In this document: positions 35,716 to 44,730 of the stretch, piece by piece
How positions within the stretch are numbered: position 1 is the stretch's first letter
How the letters are laid out: every line of letters starts with the position of its first letter
Origin: DASSQJ01 sp963773655
GTDB taxonomy: Bacteria > Actinomycetota > Actinomycetes > Actinomycetales > Dermatophilaceae
Direction: 5' to 3'
Assembly (NCBI GenBank): GCA_963773655.1
Contig: CAVZBX010000001.1
Location: forward strand, 434,001-498,000
DNA length: 64,000 nucleotides
The notes under the pieces: model-generated
What the model saw: the letters and a program-made list of their open reading frames with translations, nothing else
Databases searched by the model: none
Told to the model about the DNA's origin: nothing
Position numbers and translations under genes: made by a program

Positions 35716-36996
35716 TCATTCCCCGGTGCCGATCGAGTCGGCCTGCTGCTGCACCTGCTGCAGCGCCTTGGCCGGGTCCGCGCCGGTCTTGGTCACCTTC
35801 TCCATCTGGTCGTCGAAGGTGGCCACGACCTGCTCCCACGTCGGGTACGACGGCGGGGCCTTGGCGGTCTTCAGCTGCTCGCCGAACACGGTGAGCTTGT
35901 CGTCCGAGGCCAGGCTCGGGTCGTCCCAGGCGGACTGCACCGACGGCAGGTCGGTGGACATGTCGTACCACTTGGCCTGCGTCTTCGGGTCGGCCAGGAA
36001 CTGGACGAACTTCCAGGCGGTCTCGCGCTCCGTGGAGTTCTTGAAGACGACGAAGTCCGAGCCGCCGACGAACGACGAGGAGTCGACCGAGCCGGCGGGG
36101 ATCTTGGCCACGGCGTACTTGTCCTCGAAGCCCTTGCCGCCGACCTTCTCGACGGCGGACATCATCCACGGGCCCGAGATGAACATCGGCACCTTGCCGC
36201 TGACGAAGTCCGGCTCGGTGGTCGGGGTCGAGGGGGCGGACTTGTTGGCGATGCCGTCGGTGAAGAAGGACTGGTAGTACTTCACCGCGTCGAGCATCGG
36301 CTCGGTGTCGAAGGTGTACTTGCCGTCGGCGGTCAGCTCGGCGCCGTCGCCCCAGGCGAAGGGGAGCACCGTCTGCCACGAACCGGTGCCGCCGGCCTGC
36401 AGCCCGATGCCCCACGTGGCGCCGGCCTTGTCCTGCATGGCCTTGGCCATGTCGTGCAGGCCCTGCCAGTCGGTGGGCGGACTGTCGTAGCCGGCCTTCT
36501 TCGCCAGGTCGGTGCGGTAGAAGAGCACGCGGGTCTCGACGTACCAGGGGATCCCGTAGGAGGTGCCGCCCACCTCGGTGGTCCCCTGGGCGCCGGGGAA
36601 GAACCCGCTCGTGTCGATGTTGGAGGGCAGTGGGTCGAGAGCGTCGAGGCCGGCGAACTCGCCCATCCACGTCGTCCCGACCATCGCGGCATCCGGGGTG
36701 CTGCCGGCGGTGATCGCGGTGGTGAACTTGTCGTGCGCGGCGTCCCACGGGATGGCGGTCACATCGACCTTGGCGCCCGGGTTCTGGGCCTCGAAGTCCT
36801 TGGCGAGATCGGGAAGGTTCTCGCCCTCGGCGCCCATGGCCCACACGGTGATGGTGCCGGTGGCCTTGCCGGACTCGACGGCAGCGCCGGTCGTGGCCTC
36901 GCCACCTGCGCCTCCTCCGGAGTCACGGCCGCAGGCGGCCAGGCCGAGAGCGGCGACCGTCACCGCGGTGACGGTCAGGATGGGGGTGCGCTTCAT
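35716..36996 (-). CDS. Sugar ABC transporter substrate-binding lipoprotein (family 1)
   Basis: A 426-residue protein. Signal peptide with lipobox LAAC (Cys22), then a Gly/Ala linker. SBP_bac_1 fold: ITVWAMGAEGENLPDLAKDF, DAAMVGTTWMGEFAGLDAL, GIPWYVETRVLFYRTDL and SGPWMMSAVEKVGGKGF, where aromatic residues would stack on sugar. It delivers an oligosaccharide to the two downstream permeases. GAAGGAG lies before the ATG. LacI ends 33 nt upstream, and no separate promoter is evident, so expression may come from the lacI promoter. Confidence 0.93.
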   Translation of the reverse strand: MKRTPILTVTAVTVAALGLAACGRDSGGGAGGEATTGAAVESGKATGTITVWAMGAEGENLPDLAKDFEAQNPGAKVDVTAIPWDAAHDKFTTAITAGSTPDAAMVGTTWMGEFAGLDALDPLPSNIDTSGFFPGAQGTTEVGGTSYGIPWYVETRVLFYRTDLAKKAGYDSPPTDWQGLHDMAKAMQDKAGATWGIGLQAGGTGSWQTVLPFAWGDGAELTADGKYTFDTEPMLDAVKYYQSFFTDGIANKSAPSTPTTEPDFVSGKVPMFISGPWMMSAVEKVGGKGFEDKYAVAKIPAGSVDSSSFVGGSDFVVFKNSTERETAWKFVQFLADPKTQAKWYDMSTDLPSVQSAWDDPSLASDDKLTVFGEQLKTAKAPPSYPTWEQVVATFDDQMEKVTKTGADPAKALQQVQQQADSIGTGE

Positions 36997-37029
36997 GGTG
37001 GTGACTCCTTCGGGCGGTGGTGGACGGGT

Positions 37030-38064
37030 TCAGGTGGTGAGGTCCTCGAGGCACCCGCAGGAACCCCGGACGACGAGCTCGGTGGCGAGGACGACGGGCT
37101 CGGCGGTGGGAGCGGCCCCACCGACGCGCGCGTGCAGCCGGCGGGCGACCTCCTCCCCGAGCCCGCGCACCGGTTGGCGCACCGTCGTCAGGCCCGGCCG
37201 GACGTACCGGGCGGTGCGGATGTCGTCCCACCCGACGATGGCGAGGTCGTCGGGGACGGAGCGGCCGGCGCGCTGGAAGCGGTCCATGACGGCGAGCGCC
37301 ACCTCGTCGTTGGCGCAGACGAGGGCGTCGCCGTCGAACCCCTCGACGAGCAGGCGGGCCGCCAGCTCGCGACCGGCACTCTCGCGGAGGTCGACGGGCA
37401 ACGGTGCCGGCGCCGGGAGGTCACGCTCGAGCAGCGCGCTGACGAAGCCATCCCACCGCTGACGGATGTCGCCGCCCTGGCTGGGATCGCCGGCGAACAC
37501 CGGACGCCGTCCGTGCACGTCGACCAGGTGTGCGGTCAAGGCCGCCGCGTTCGCGGCGTTGTCGGTGGAGAAGGTCTCGAGGCCGTCCACCGGGTCGGCG
37601 GCCAGGAGCACCACGGGCAGTCGGTCCGCGGCGCGCCGGACGTCGTCGAGGGCGACGGGGCCGCCGAAGACCGCGAGCGCGTCGACGCCGGCAAGGGTGG
37701 CCGTAAACCGCGACGGGCTCAGCGACCGGTCGGGGCGGTCGGCGACGCAGAGGACCACCCTCAGGTCGAGCTCGGCGGCGACGCTCTCGAACCCGATCAG
37801 GAGCTTGCTGTAGTAGGGGCCACTCAGCTCGGGCAGGATCAGGCCGAGGGCCTCGTGCTGGCGGAAGGCGAGGCTGCGGGCGGCAGCACTGGGCACGTAC
37901 CCCAGCTCGGCGAGCGCCTCCAGGACCTTGGTGCGGGTGGGAGTGGAGACGCTGGCGGTGCCGCGCACCACCCGCGAGACGGTGGCGATGGAGACCCCGG
38001 CCCTCTCCGCGACCGAGTAGATCGTCGCAGTGGTTACCTGCGGCTGGGACGGGTGTGGATCCAT
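37030..38064 (-). CDS. LacI family transcriptional regulator
   Basis: A 344-residue protein from ATG 38064 (MDPHPSQPQV). The start at 38121 would place the operator inside the gene. The N-terminal HTH reads IYSVAERAGVSIATVSRVVR, with hinge LGYVPSAAARSLA. The effector domain has LGLILPELSGPYYSKLLIGF and IVGWDDIRTARYVRPGLTTV. A perfect TGTAAGCGCTTACA operator lies 16 bp upstream of its start. It probably represses its own operon and the divergent GH13 gene until a glucan-derived oligosaccharide binds. Confidence 0.92.
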   Translation of the reverse strand: MDPHPSQPQVTTATIYSVAERAGVSIATVSRVVRGTASVSTPTRTKVLEALAELGYVPSAAARSLAFRQHEALGLILPELSGPYYSKLLIGFESVAAELDLRVVLCVADRPDRSLSPSRFTATLAGVDALAVFGGPVALDDVRRAADRLPVVLLAADPVDGLETFSTDNAANAAALTAHLVDVHGRRPVFAGDPSQGGDIRQRWDGFVSALLERDLPAPAPLPVDLRESAGRELAARLLVEGFDGDALVCANDEVALAVMDRFQRAGRSVPDDLAIVGWDDIRTARYVRPGLTTVRQPVRGLGEEVARRLHARVGGAAPTAEPVVLATELVVRGSCGCLEDLTT

Positions 38065-38080
38065 CGAAACGCCACCTCGT

Positions 38081-38094
38081 TGTAAGCGCTTACA
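38081..38094. promoter_or_regulatory. LacI-family operator TGTAAGCGCTTACA
   Basis: Perfect 14-bp palindrome with the central CG typical of LacI-family sites. It lies 16 bp upstream of lacI and about 130 bp upstream of GH13. It is the only clear copy seen in this locus. Confidence 0.85.
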
Positions 38095-38211
38095 CACTTG
38101 GCCTTCCGACGAAGATCGCACACGTTCCGGGGGCTGTGGGCTTTGCGTGCGGGTCGATGTCGGGCGGCCGGGACCTCGTCGTCCGGCGCGTCAGGGGAGA
38201 CGGGGGCTGCC

Positions 38212-38217
38212 TAGGGT
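38212..38217 (+). promoter_or_regulatory. -10 hexamer of leaderless GH13 promoter
   Basis: TAGGGT, 6 nt before GTG 38224. Confidence 0.55.
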
Positions 38218-38223
38218 GGGTGC

Positions 38224-39813
38224 GTGGTGAGCACCCGCCCGCAACCGGCCTGGCTCGCGAGCTCGGTCCTCTACCAGGTCTACCCGCAGTCCTTCGCGGA
38301 CGGCGACGGGGACGGGATCGGTGACCTCCCGGGCGCGCTGGAACGCCTCGATCACCTTGCGTGGCTCGGGGTCGACGTGGTCTGGTTCAGCCCGCTCTAC
38401 TCCTCGCCCTTCGCCGACGCCGGCTACGACGTCAGCGACCACCTCCAGGTGGCCCCGCGCTACGGTACGACGGAGGACCTCGTCGCCTTCGTCGACGCGG
38501 CCCGAATCCGCGGCATCCGCGTCCTGCTCGACCTCGTCGCCGGGCACACCAGCGACCGGCATCCGTGGTTCCACGCCTGGGCGGACGACGCGACGGACCG
38601 GCGGTACATCGGCGCCGACCGGGTCGGGTCGCCGGTGGCCGCGTGGGCACCGGTTCCCGGACGTCGCGGCGGCTACTACCTGCTGAACTTCTATCCCTGC
38701 CAGCCGGCGCTCAACTTCGGCTTCGCACGCAGCCATCCCGACCAGCGCTGGCGTGACCCGGTCGACGCCGACGGCCCCCGGGCCAACCGGCAGGCCCTGC
38801 GGGAGGTGATGGCGCACTGGTTCGCCAAGGGGATCAGCGGGTTCCGCGTGGACATGGCCGCCTCACTCGTCAAGGACGACCCCGGGCTCGTGGAGACCGG
38901 ACGGCTGTGGGGGGAGGTGCGCGACTGGATGGACTCGGAGCACCCGGATGCCGTCCTCCTGTCCGAGTGGGGGGAGCCGGCACTGGCCGTCCCGAGCGGC
39001 TTCCACGCCGACTTCTTCCTCCAGTTCGGGAACCCGGCGCTGCGGTCGCTGTGGCACACCGGGGTCGGGACGCATGACGCCCTCTGGAGCGAAACGGGCG
39101 GGTTCTTCTTCGACCCCCGGGGCAGTGGCGGCCTCGACGTCTTCCTCCGCGAGTGGCGACGGGCCACAGCCGCGATCGGCGTGGACGGCGGCCACATCGC
39201 GCTGCCCACGGCGAACCACGACTACGCCCGGCTGGTGACCGGGCCGCGCACGGCGGAGCAGGCCGGCGCCGCCTTCGCCTTCCTCCTCACCTGGCCGTCG
39301 CTGCCGAGCATCTACTACGGCGACGAGATCGGCATGCGCTACGTCGAGGACCTCCCTGACAAGGAGGGCAGCGTGCTGTCGCCGACGAACAACCGGACGG
39401 GCTCCCGCACGCCGATGCAGTGGGAGCCGGGGCCGGGTGCAGGCTTCTCGACCGCCCCGGAGGAGTCGTTCTACGTGCCCCTCGACCCGTCCGCCGACCG
39501 TCCCGACGTCGCGTCGCAACGCGCCGACGAGGGCTCGCTGCTCCATCTCGTGCGCCGGCTGGTCGCACTGCGGCACGGCGCCCCGGAGCTGCAACCCCGA
39601 GGAAGCCTGGAGGTCCTCAGCGAGGACTACCCCCTGACCTACGTGCGCGGCGGGTCGTACCTCGTCGTCGTCAACCCGCGCCGTGAACCGGCGGCGGTCG
39701 ACCTGCCACAGGAATGGATGGCGGCCAGGCCCCTCGAGGTCGACGGGGCGCGGATCATCGGAGGGCGTGCCGAGGCGGTCGGTTTCGGTTTCGGGGTCTT
39801 CCACCGGCACTGA
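38224..39813 (+). CDS. Glycoside hydrolase family 13 (alpha-glucosidase/alpha-amylase family)
   Basis: A 529-residue intracellular protein. (beta/alpha)8 barrel signatures: LYQVYPQSFADGDGDGIGDL, FSPLYSSPFADAGYDV, GFRVDMAASL (nucleophile Asp210), LLSEWGEP (acid/base Glu248) and TANHDYAR (Asp333, third acid). A C-terminal beta domain follows. It hydrolyses or transfers alpha-glucosidic bonds; the exact subfamily is not resolved. It is divergent from lacI across a LacI operator, so probably induced with the beta-glucan genes. That combination of alpha- and beta-acting enzymes is unusual and may indicate a mixed-linkage substrate. GTG 38227 is an alternative start. Confidence 0.9.
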   Translation: MVSTRPQPAWLASSVLYQVYPQSFADGDGDGIGDLPGALERLDHLAWLGVDVVWFSPLYSSPFADAGYDVSDHLQVAPRYGTTEDLVAFVDAARIRGIRVLLDLVAGHTSDRHPWFHAWADDATDRRYIGADRVGSPVAAWAPVPGRRGGYYLLNFYPCQPALNFGFARSHPDQRWRDPVDADGPRANRQALREVMAHWFAKGISGFRVDMAASLVKDDPGLVETGRLWGEVRDWMDSEHPDAVLLSEWGEPALAVPSGFHADFFLQFGNPALRSLWHTGVGTHDALWSETGGFFFDPRGSGGLDVFLREWRRATAAIGVDGGHIALPTANHDYARLVTGPRTAEQAGAAFAFLLTWPSLPSIYYGDEIGMRYVEDLPDKEGSVLSPTNNRTGSRTPMQWEPGPGAGFSTAPEESFYVPLDPSADRPDVASQRADEGSLLHLVRRLVALRHGAPELQPRGSLEVLSEDYPLTYVRGGSYLVVVNPRREPAAVDLPQEWMAARPLEVDGARIIGGRAEAVGFGFGVFHRH

Positions 39814-39836
39814 TCCGGGCGCGCCGCCGAGCCGGC

Positions 39837-40331
39837 TCAGGTGGGACCCGGTGCGGGCACCGCGACCTCGTAGCGGAGAAGCATGGCGTACGGCGCGAAG
39901 GCCGACCGCCTGCTCTCGCCGCTCGGTGCCCACCCCCGGCTCTCGTAGAAGCGCCGTGCTCTCGCGTTGTCACGGAAGACCCAGAGCCCGGCGTGGCCGT
40001 GGCCCCTCGACCCGATGCGTTCGATCACCTCGTCGTGGGCACTGCCGGCGAGCCCGCTTCCCCAGGTGTGTACCGCGGTGCCGAAGTGCAGGAGCTCCGG
40101 CCCCCGAACGGCCGCGAAGCCGGCGACCAGGTGGTCGTCGTCCACCACGACGAAGCAGCTGACCGACGGGTCGGCGAGCTCATGAGTCCACCGGCGTCGG
40201 ACGGCGGCGTCCGGGAACGGGTGGAGGTGCTGGGGGAAGATGTCGCTCAGAGCACCGACTGCGCCCTCGCGCTGCAGGGGCACGACGAGGTCGAGGTCCT
40301 CGAGGGTCATCGGGCGGAGCACCCCGCTCAT
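39837..40331 (-). CDS. GNAT family N-acetyltransferase
   Basis: A 164-residue protein. It begins LRPMTLEDLDLVVPLQREGA and has central beta strands (CFVVVDDDHLVAGFAAVRG). GLWVFRDNARARRFYESRGW is the C-terminal GNAT signature, in which the acetyl-CoA loop precedes the NARARRFYE helix. The acetyl acceptor is unknown. It converges with GH13 (23 nt apart). TATCGT lies 7 nt before the ATG, indicating a leaderless mRNA. Confidence 0.88.
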   Translation of the reverse strand: MSGVLRPMTLEDLDLVVPLQREGAVGALSDIFPQHLHPFPDAAVRRRWTHELADPSVSCFVVVDDDHLVAGFAAVRGPELLHFGTAVHTWGSGLAGSAHDEVIERIGSRGHGHAGLWVFRDNARARRFYESRGWAPSGESRRSAFAPYAMLLRYEVAVPAPGPT

Positions 40332-40338
40332 CCTGTCG

Positions 40339-40344
40339 ACGATA
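40339..40344 (-). promoter_or_regulatory. -10 hexamer of leaderless GNAT promoter
   Basis: TATCGT on the minus strand, 7 nt before the GNAT ATG. Confidence 0.5.
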
Positions 40345-40538
40345 CAGAGCGCACGCCGTGACGAGTGTCCCCACGGCCCCGTCGCGCTCGACGAACCACG
40401 CAGGAGTGCGCCCGTACGCAGTGGTGGGTCGCGAGCCGGATCAGGGCGACTCCCCGCTTCGTCTCGCCGGAGCCGCGCCCAGTCCGGAGGACTCTCGTCG
40501 AACCCGGTGCCGAGGTCGTGAGCGAGGACCGCCCGCGG

Positions 40539-42191
40539 TCAGCTGACGAGCTCGACGGTGACGCGGCCGTCGTCGACGTGCCAGCGCTGGGTGACCCGGA
40601 CGTTGTCGAGCAGCCGCCGGTCGTGCGACACCAGCAGCAGCGACCCGTCGTAGGTCCCGAGCGCCGACTCGAGCTGCTCGATCGCCGGCAGGTCGAGGTG
40701 GTTGGTGGGCTCGTCGAGGACGAGGAGGTTGACCCCCCGGGCCTGGAGCAGCGCCATCGCAGCCCGGGTGCGCTCGCCGGGGGAGAGCCCGGCGACCCGG
40801 CTCGTGACCTGGTCGGTCCGCAGTCCGAACTTCGCGAGCAGGGTGCGGACGTCCGCGGGCGCCAGCTGCGGCATCGCCGCCTCGAAGGCCTGCCCCAGCG
40901 GCAGGTCCTCGGGGAGACCGGTGCGGGCCTGGTCGATCTCGCCCACCGCCACCGAGGCCCCGAGGCCGGCCCGGCCGCCGTCCGGGGCGAGCCGGCCGAG
41001 GAGCAACCGCAGCAGGGTCGTCTTGCCCGCGCCGTTGGGGCCGGTGACGCCGATCCGGTCGCCCGCGCTCACCTGGAGGGTCGCGGGCCCGAAGGTGAAC
41101 CGGCCCAGCCGGACCGTGGCCTCGTCGAGGGTCGCCACCACGGAGCTGGACCGGGGCGCGCTGCCGATGGTGAAGCGCAGCGCCCACTCCTTGCGTGGCT
41201 CCTCCACCTCGTCGAGCCGGGCGATCCGCGACTCCATCTGGCGCACCTTGCGCGCCTGCTTCTCGGCGGACTCCACCTGCGCCTTCCGACGGATCTTGTC
41301 GTTGTCCGGGGCCTTCTTCACGGCGTTGCGGACGCCCTGCGAGCTCCACTCCCGCTGGGTCCGCGCCCGCCGGACGAGGTCGGCCCTGGTGTCGGCGTAC
41401 TCCTCGTACGCCTCGCGGGCGTGCCTGCGCGCGACCGCCCGTTCCTCGAGGTAGGCGTCGTAGCCGCCGTCGTGGACGGCGACCCGGCCCTGGGCGAGGT
41501 CGAGCTCCACCACCCGGGTCACCACGCGGGAGAGGAACTCCCGGTCGTGCGAGACCAGCACCACCCCGGCGCGCAGGCCGCGCACGAACCCCTCCAGGCG
41601 GTCGAGACCGGCGAGGTCGAGGTCGTTGGTCGGCTCGTCGAGCAGCACGACGTCGAAGCGGCTGAGCAGCAGCGCGGCCAGCGCCGCCCGGGCGGCCTGC
41701 CCACCGGAGAGCGAGGTCATCAGGGCCTGCGGTCCGACGTCGAGGCCGAGCTCGACCAGCATCGGCGGGAGCCGCTCGTCGAGGTCCGGGGCGCCGCTCG
41801 CCTGCCAGCGGTCCAAGGCGTGCGCGTACGCCTCCTCGGCCGCGGGGGAGTGGTCGCCGGCGCCCAGCGCGGCGGCGGCCCGCTCCATCGCCGCGGTGGC
41901 GGCGGCCGCGCCCGTGCGGCGGGCCACGTACCCGCCGACGGTCTCGCCCTCGACGCGCTCGTGCTCCTGGGGCAGCCAGCCCACGAAGGCGTCCCGGGGG
42001 GCGGTGGTCACCGAGCCCTCGAGGGGCTCCAGGTCGCCGGCGAGGATGCGCAGCAGGGTCGTCTTCCCGGCGCCGTTCGCCCCGACCACACCGACGACGT
42101 CACCGGGAGCGACCGACAGGTCCAGGGACTCGAACAGGGTGCGGTGGGCGTGGCCGCCGGCCAGGTTCCTGGCCACGAGGTCGGCGCTCAT
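40539..42191 (-). CDS. ABC-F family ATPase (ribosome-associated)
   Basis: A 550-residue soluble protein with two ABC domains and no membrane helices. Walker A: VGANGAGKTTLL and TGPNGAGKTTLL. Signatures: LSGGQAARAAL and LSPGERTRAAM. Walker B: VVLLDEPTNDLDL and LLVLDEPTNHLDL. A charged linker (DTRADLVRRARTQREW, KIRRKAQVESAEKQARKVRQ) corresponds to the P-site tRNA interaction motif. ABC-F proteins rescue or protect ribosomes, including from antibiotics. This one is close to actinobacterial antibiotic-resistance types, but a housekeeping role cannot be excluded. TACGAT lies 6 nt before the ATG. Confidence 0.9.
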   Translation of the reverse strand: MSADLVARNLAGGHAHRTLFESLDLSVAPGDVVGVVGANGAGKTTLLRILAGDLEPLEGSVTTAPRDAFVGWLPQEHERVEGETVGGYVARRTGAAAATAAMERAAAALGAGDHSPAAEEAYAHALDRWQASGAPDLDERLPPMLVELGLDVGPQALMTSLSGGQAARAALAALLLSRFDVVLLDEPTNDLDLAGLDRLEGFVRGLRAGVVLVSHDREFLSRVVTRVVELDLAQGRVAVHDGGYDAYLEERAVARRHAREAYEEYADTRADLVRRARTQREWSSQGVRNAVKKAPDNDKIRRKAQVESAEKQARKVRQMESRIARLDEVEEPRKEWALRFTIGSAPRSSSVVATLDEATVRLGRFTFGPATLQVSAGDRIGVTGPNGAGKTTLLRLLLGRLAPDGGRAGLGASVAVGEIDQARTGLPEDLPLGQAFEAAMPQLAPADVRTLLAKFGLRTDQVTSRVAGLSPGERTRAAMALLQARGVNLLVLDEPTNHLDLPAIEQLESALGTYDGSLLLVSHDRRLLDNVRVTQRWHVDDGRVTVELVS

Positions 42192-42197
42192 CCACCG

Positions 42198-42203
42198 ATC
42201 GTA
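42198..42203 (-). promoter_or_regulatory. -10 hexamer of leaderless ABC-F promoter
   Basis: TACGAT on the minus strand, 6 nt before the ABC-F ATG. No attenuator-like leader is possible if this is the only promoter. Confidence 0.55.
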
Positions 42204-42356
42204 GGGGGCGCCTGGGCACCCGCCCCGGCGCCCCCGGCTGTCGGCGGTACCGGGGTGTCCCGACAGCGACACGACGGGGCGGCCGGAGCGGCCCTCCCGT
42301 TGCCGGCCGGTCCGTCGGGCGCTGACAATGAGCCGAGGGCTCGGTGAGGAGGGGTC

Positions 42357-42716
42357 ATGATCACACGGATCTGGCGTGGCTGGGCGAGCGTCGACGACGC
42401 CGACGCCTACCAGCAGCTGTTGAACACGACGATCGTCCCGGGCATCACCGCCCGGCACATCGTGGGCCACCGCGGCACCGAGGTCCTGCGGGCTCGCGAG
42501 CCCGAGGGTGCAGAGGTCCAGTTCATCACGATCATGACGTTCGACCACTGGGAGGCCGTCCGCGAGTTCGCCGGCGGGGACGGCCACGAGAGCGTCGTGC
42601 CCCCGCAGGCACGGGCACTGCTCGCACGCTTCGACGAGCACTCCGCGCACTTCGACGTCGTGGGCGACCATCCGGCCGCTCGCGCCGATCGCGACGAGAG
42701 CGGGCCGACGCACTGA
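42357..42716 (+). CDS. Antibiotic biosynthesis monooxygenase (ABM)-like small protein
   Basis: A 119-residue ferredoxin-like dimeric barrel: ITRIWRGWASVDDADAYQQL, GHRGTEVLRAREP, VQFITIMTFDHWEAVREFAG. It is similar to ABM/DUF-type proteins that oxidise small aromatics or simply bind ligands; no specific substrate is implied. The strong GAGGAGGGG is 3 nt from the ATG. It is a single-gene unit followed by a hairpin. Confidence 0.75.
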   Translation: MITRIWRGWASVDDADAYQQLLNTTIVPGITARHIVGHRGTEVLRAREPEGAEVQFITIMTFDHWEAVREFAGGDGHESVVPPQARALLARFDEHSAHFDVVGDHPAARADRDESGPTH

Positions 42717-42744
42717 GGAACGACGGTCCCTGCCCTCGAGCCGG

Positions 42745-42769
42745 GTGCCTGCCCCGTCACGGGGGGCAC
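42745..42769. terminator. Hairpin between convergent ABM and antiporter genes
   Basis: GTGCC-TG-CCCCG paired with CGGGG-GGCAC around a 3-nt loop, a 10-bp stem with one bulge. It lies 28 nt after the ABM stop and 60 nt from the antiporter stop. Confidence 0.6.
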
Positions 42770-42828
42770 GGACGGGAAGGGAGCCGGGTGGTCGTGGGAC
42801 GCGGTGGGCGGGCGGCGTGCGTGTGGCC

Positions 42829-44730
42829 CTAGCCGAGGACCTCGTCGACGTAGCACCAGCGCCACGCCTCGCCGGGCTCGATCGACCGGATCACCGGGTG
42901 GCCGGTGTCGTGGAGGTGCGCCGCGGCGTGCCGGCCCGGGGAGGAGTCGCAGCATCCCACCTGCCCACAGGTCGCGCACGAGCGCAGGTGCACCCAGTGC
43001 ATCCCCTGCTCGAGGCAGCGCGGGCAGCCCTCGAGCGAGAGCGGGGGATGCGGCACCTCGGTGGCGGCCAGGTGCTCGCAGGCACCGGCGACCCGGTCCG
43101 GCGGCCGGAGCTCGCCGTCGCGCAGGTCGGCCGCGCGGGTGGCCCCCCAGGCGAGCGCGGTCTCCTCGGCGTCGAGCTGGCCGAGGATGGAGGTGAGGAC
43201 CTCGTGGTCGACCCCGCCGCGGTCCCGGATGCGCAGCAGCTCCGTCCGCTCCTCGCGGATCATCGCCAGCCGCAGCCGGGCGCGGGCCTCGGCCGGGGTC
43301 TCGGCGTCGCCGGGGCCGAGGGTGCCCAGCCGCTCCCAGCTGCGGTTGACCCGGTCGGCGGCCTGCGCGCGGATGGTGTCGACGACGGCGCGGTCGGCGT
43401 CGGGATCCTGCTCCAGCATCCGCAGGCCGGCCCCGGTGGTGGCACCGAGCACGGTCGCCTCCTGGAGCGCGTCCTGCCGGGGGTCGGGCCCGCGCACCCC
43501 GAGCGCCCGGGCCAGGGCGGGCAGCGTGGTGCCCTGCAGGAGCAGCGTCCCCACGGTGACGACGAGGGCGATGACGACGAGCTCCGGGCGCAGCGGGGTG
43601 TCCTCGGGCAGGGTGAGCGCGGCGGCCAGGGTGACCACGCCGCGCATCCCCGCCCACGAGGTGACGAGCGCGCCCCGCAGGGCCGCACCGCGGTTCCCCT
43701 TCCGGGGGTGGGTGCTGAGCAGTGTGAACGGCACGACCCACGCCGGCCGGAGCAGGAGCACGGTGAGGAGCACGGCGACCGCGACGGCCGCGAGCCGTCC
43801 CAGCGTGAGCTCGCCCTCCCGGGTGTCGGCGAGCAGGGACGACACCTGGAGCCCGATGAGGAGGAAGACGGCGTTCTCGAGGACGAAGGTGACGCTCGAC
43901 CAGTTGATCCGTTCCGCGAGCCGCGACGGCGCCGACTGGAGCACGGGGGAGCGGTGCGCGAGGAACAGCCCGGCGGTGACGACGGCGATCACCCCCGACG
44001 CGCCGAGCTGCTCGGCGGGAAGGTACGCGACGTACGGCGCGACGAACGACAGCGCCGTGTCGGCGGGCACCTCGGTGAGCTGCCGGCGCAGCCACCCGAG
44101 GAGCAGGTAGGCGAGGACGCCGACGGCCACCCCACCGAGGGCGGCCACGGCGAGGTCGAGGGCGACCGAGCCGGGCGTCACCGGCGAGGACTCCTCGGCT
44201 CCGCCGCCGAGCCCGTGGACGGACAGTCCGGTGACGCCGAGCGCCGTCCGCAGCGTGACGAGGGCGGTGGCGTCGTTGAGCAGGGACTCGCCCTCGAGGA
44301 TGGTCGTGATCGTCCGGGGCAGGCCGATGCGGCGCGCCACCGCGGTGGCGGCGACGGCGTCCGGTGGCGCCACGATCGCACCGAGGGCCAGCGCCAGCCC
44401 GAAGCCGATCGGCAGCAGCCACCACGCGACGAGCGCGACACCGAAGGCCGTGAAGAGCACCAGCCCCACGGACAGGCCGAGGATGGGCACCCGGTGCGCC
44501 CGCAGGTCCAGCAGGGAGGTGGAGATCGCGGCCGAGTAGAGCAGCGGGGGCAGCAGGCCGAGGAGGACGATCTCGGGGGAGAGCCGCAGCTCCGGCACGC
44601 CGGGCACGAAGGAGAGCGCCGTGCCGACGACGAGCAGGGCGATGGGCACCGGCACACCGCGGGGGCGGACCAGCCGGGAGACGACGATGACGAGCAGCAC
44701 GGCGGCGACGACGACCGCGGCGGTCTCCAT
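42829..44730 (-). CDS. Na+/H+ antiporter (CPA1) with C-terminal UBP-type zinc finger
   Basis: A 633-residue protein. Residues 1-430 are a CPA1 exchanger with about 12 helices. IVAPPDAVAATAVARRIGLP and ILEGESLLNDATALV are the family motifs, and WAGMRGVVTLAAALTLP is the conserved late helix. A cytoplasmic helical region follows. Residues 551-633 form a zf-UBP domain: C..H, CPRC, the HWVHLRSCATCGQVGCC core, His pairs in GRHAAAHLHDTGHP, and the terminal WRWCYVDE. In eukaryotes such fingers bind ubiquitin C-termini; here the ligand is unknown. It overlaps the tetR stop by 1 nt (TGATG), so the two are cotranscribed and probably autoregulated. Confidence 0.92.
   Translation of the reverse strand: METAAVVVAAVLLVIVVSRLVRPRGVPVPIALLVVGTALSFVPGVPELRLSPEIVLLGLLPPLLYSAAISTSLLDLRAHRVPILGLSVGLVLFTAFGVALVAWWLLPIGFGLALALGAIVAPPDAVAATAVARRIGLPRTITTILEGESLLNDATALVTLRTALGVTGLSVHGLGGGAEESSPVTPGSVALDLAVAALGGVAVGVLAYLLLGWLRRQLTEVPADTALSFVAPYVAYLPAEQLGASGVIAVVTAGLFLAHRSPVLQSAPSRLAERINWSSVTFVLENAVFLLIGLQVSSLLADTREGELTLGRLAAVAVAVLLTVLLLRPAWVVPFTLLSTHPRKGNRGAALRGALVTSWAGMRGVVTLAAALTLPEDTPLRPELVVIALVVTVGTLLLQGTTLPALARALGVRGPDPRQDALQEATVLGATTGAGLRMLEQDPDADRAVVDTIRAQAADRVNRSWERLGTLGPGDAETPAEARARLRLAMIREERTELLRIRDRGGVDHEVLTSILGQLDAEETALAWGATRAADLRDGELRPPDRVAGACEHLAATEVPHPPLSLEGCPRCLEQGMHWVHLRSCATCGQVGCCDSSPGRHAAAHLHDTGHPVIRSIEPGEAWRWCYVDEVLG

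Noticed and set aside
37030..38121. Longer LacI protein starting at 38121
   Set aside because: It would put the TGTAAGCGCTTACA operator inside the coding region and adds residues not typical of LacI N-termini; ATG 38064 fits better.
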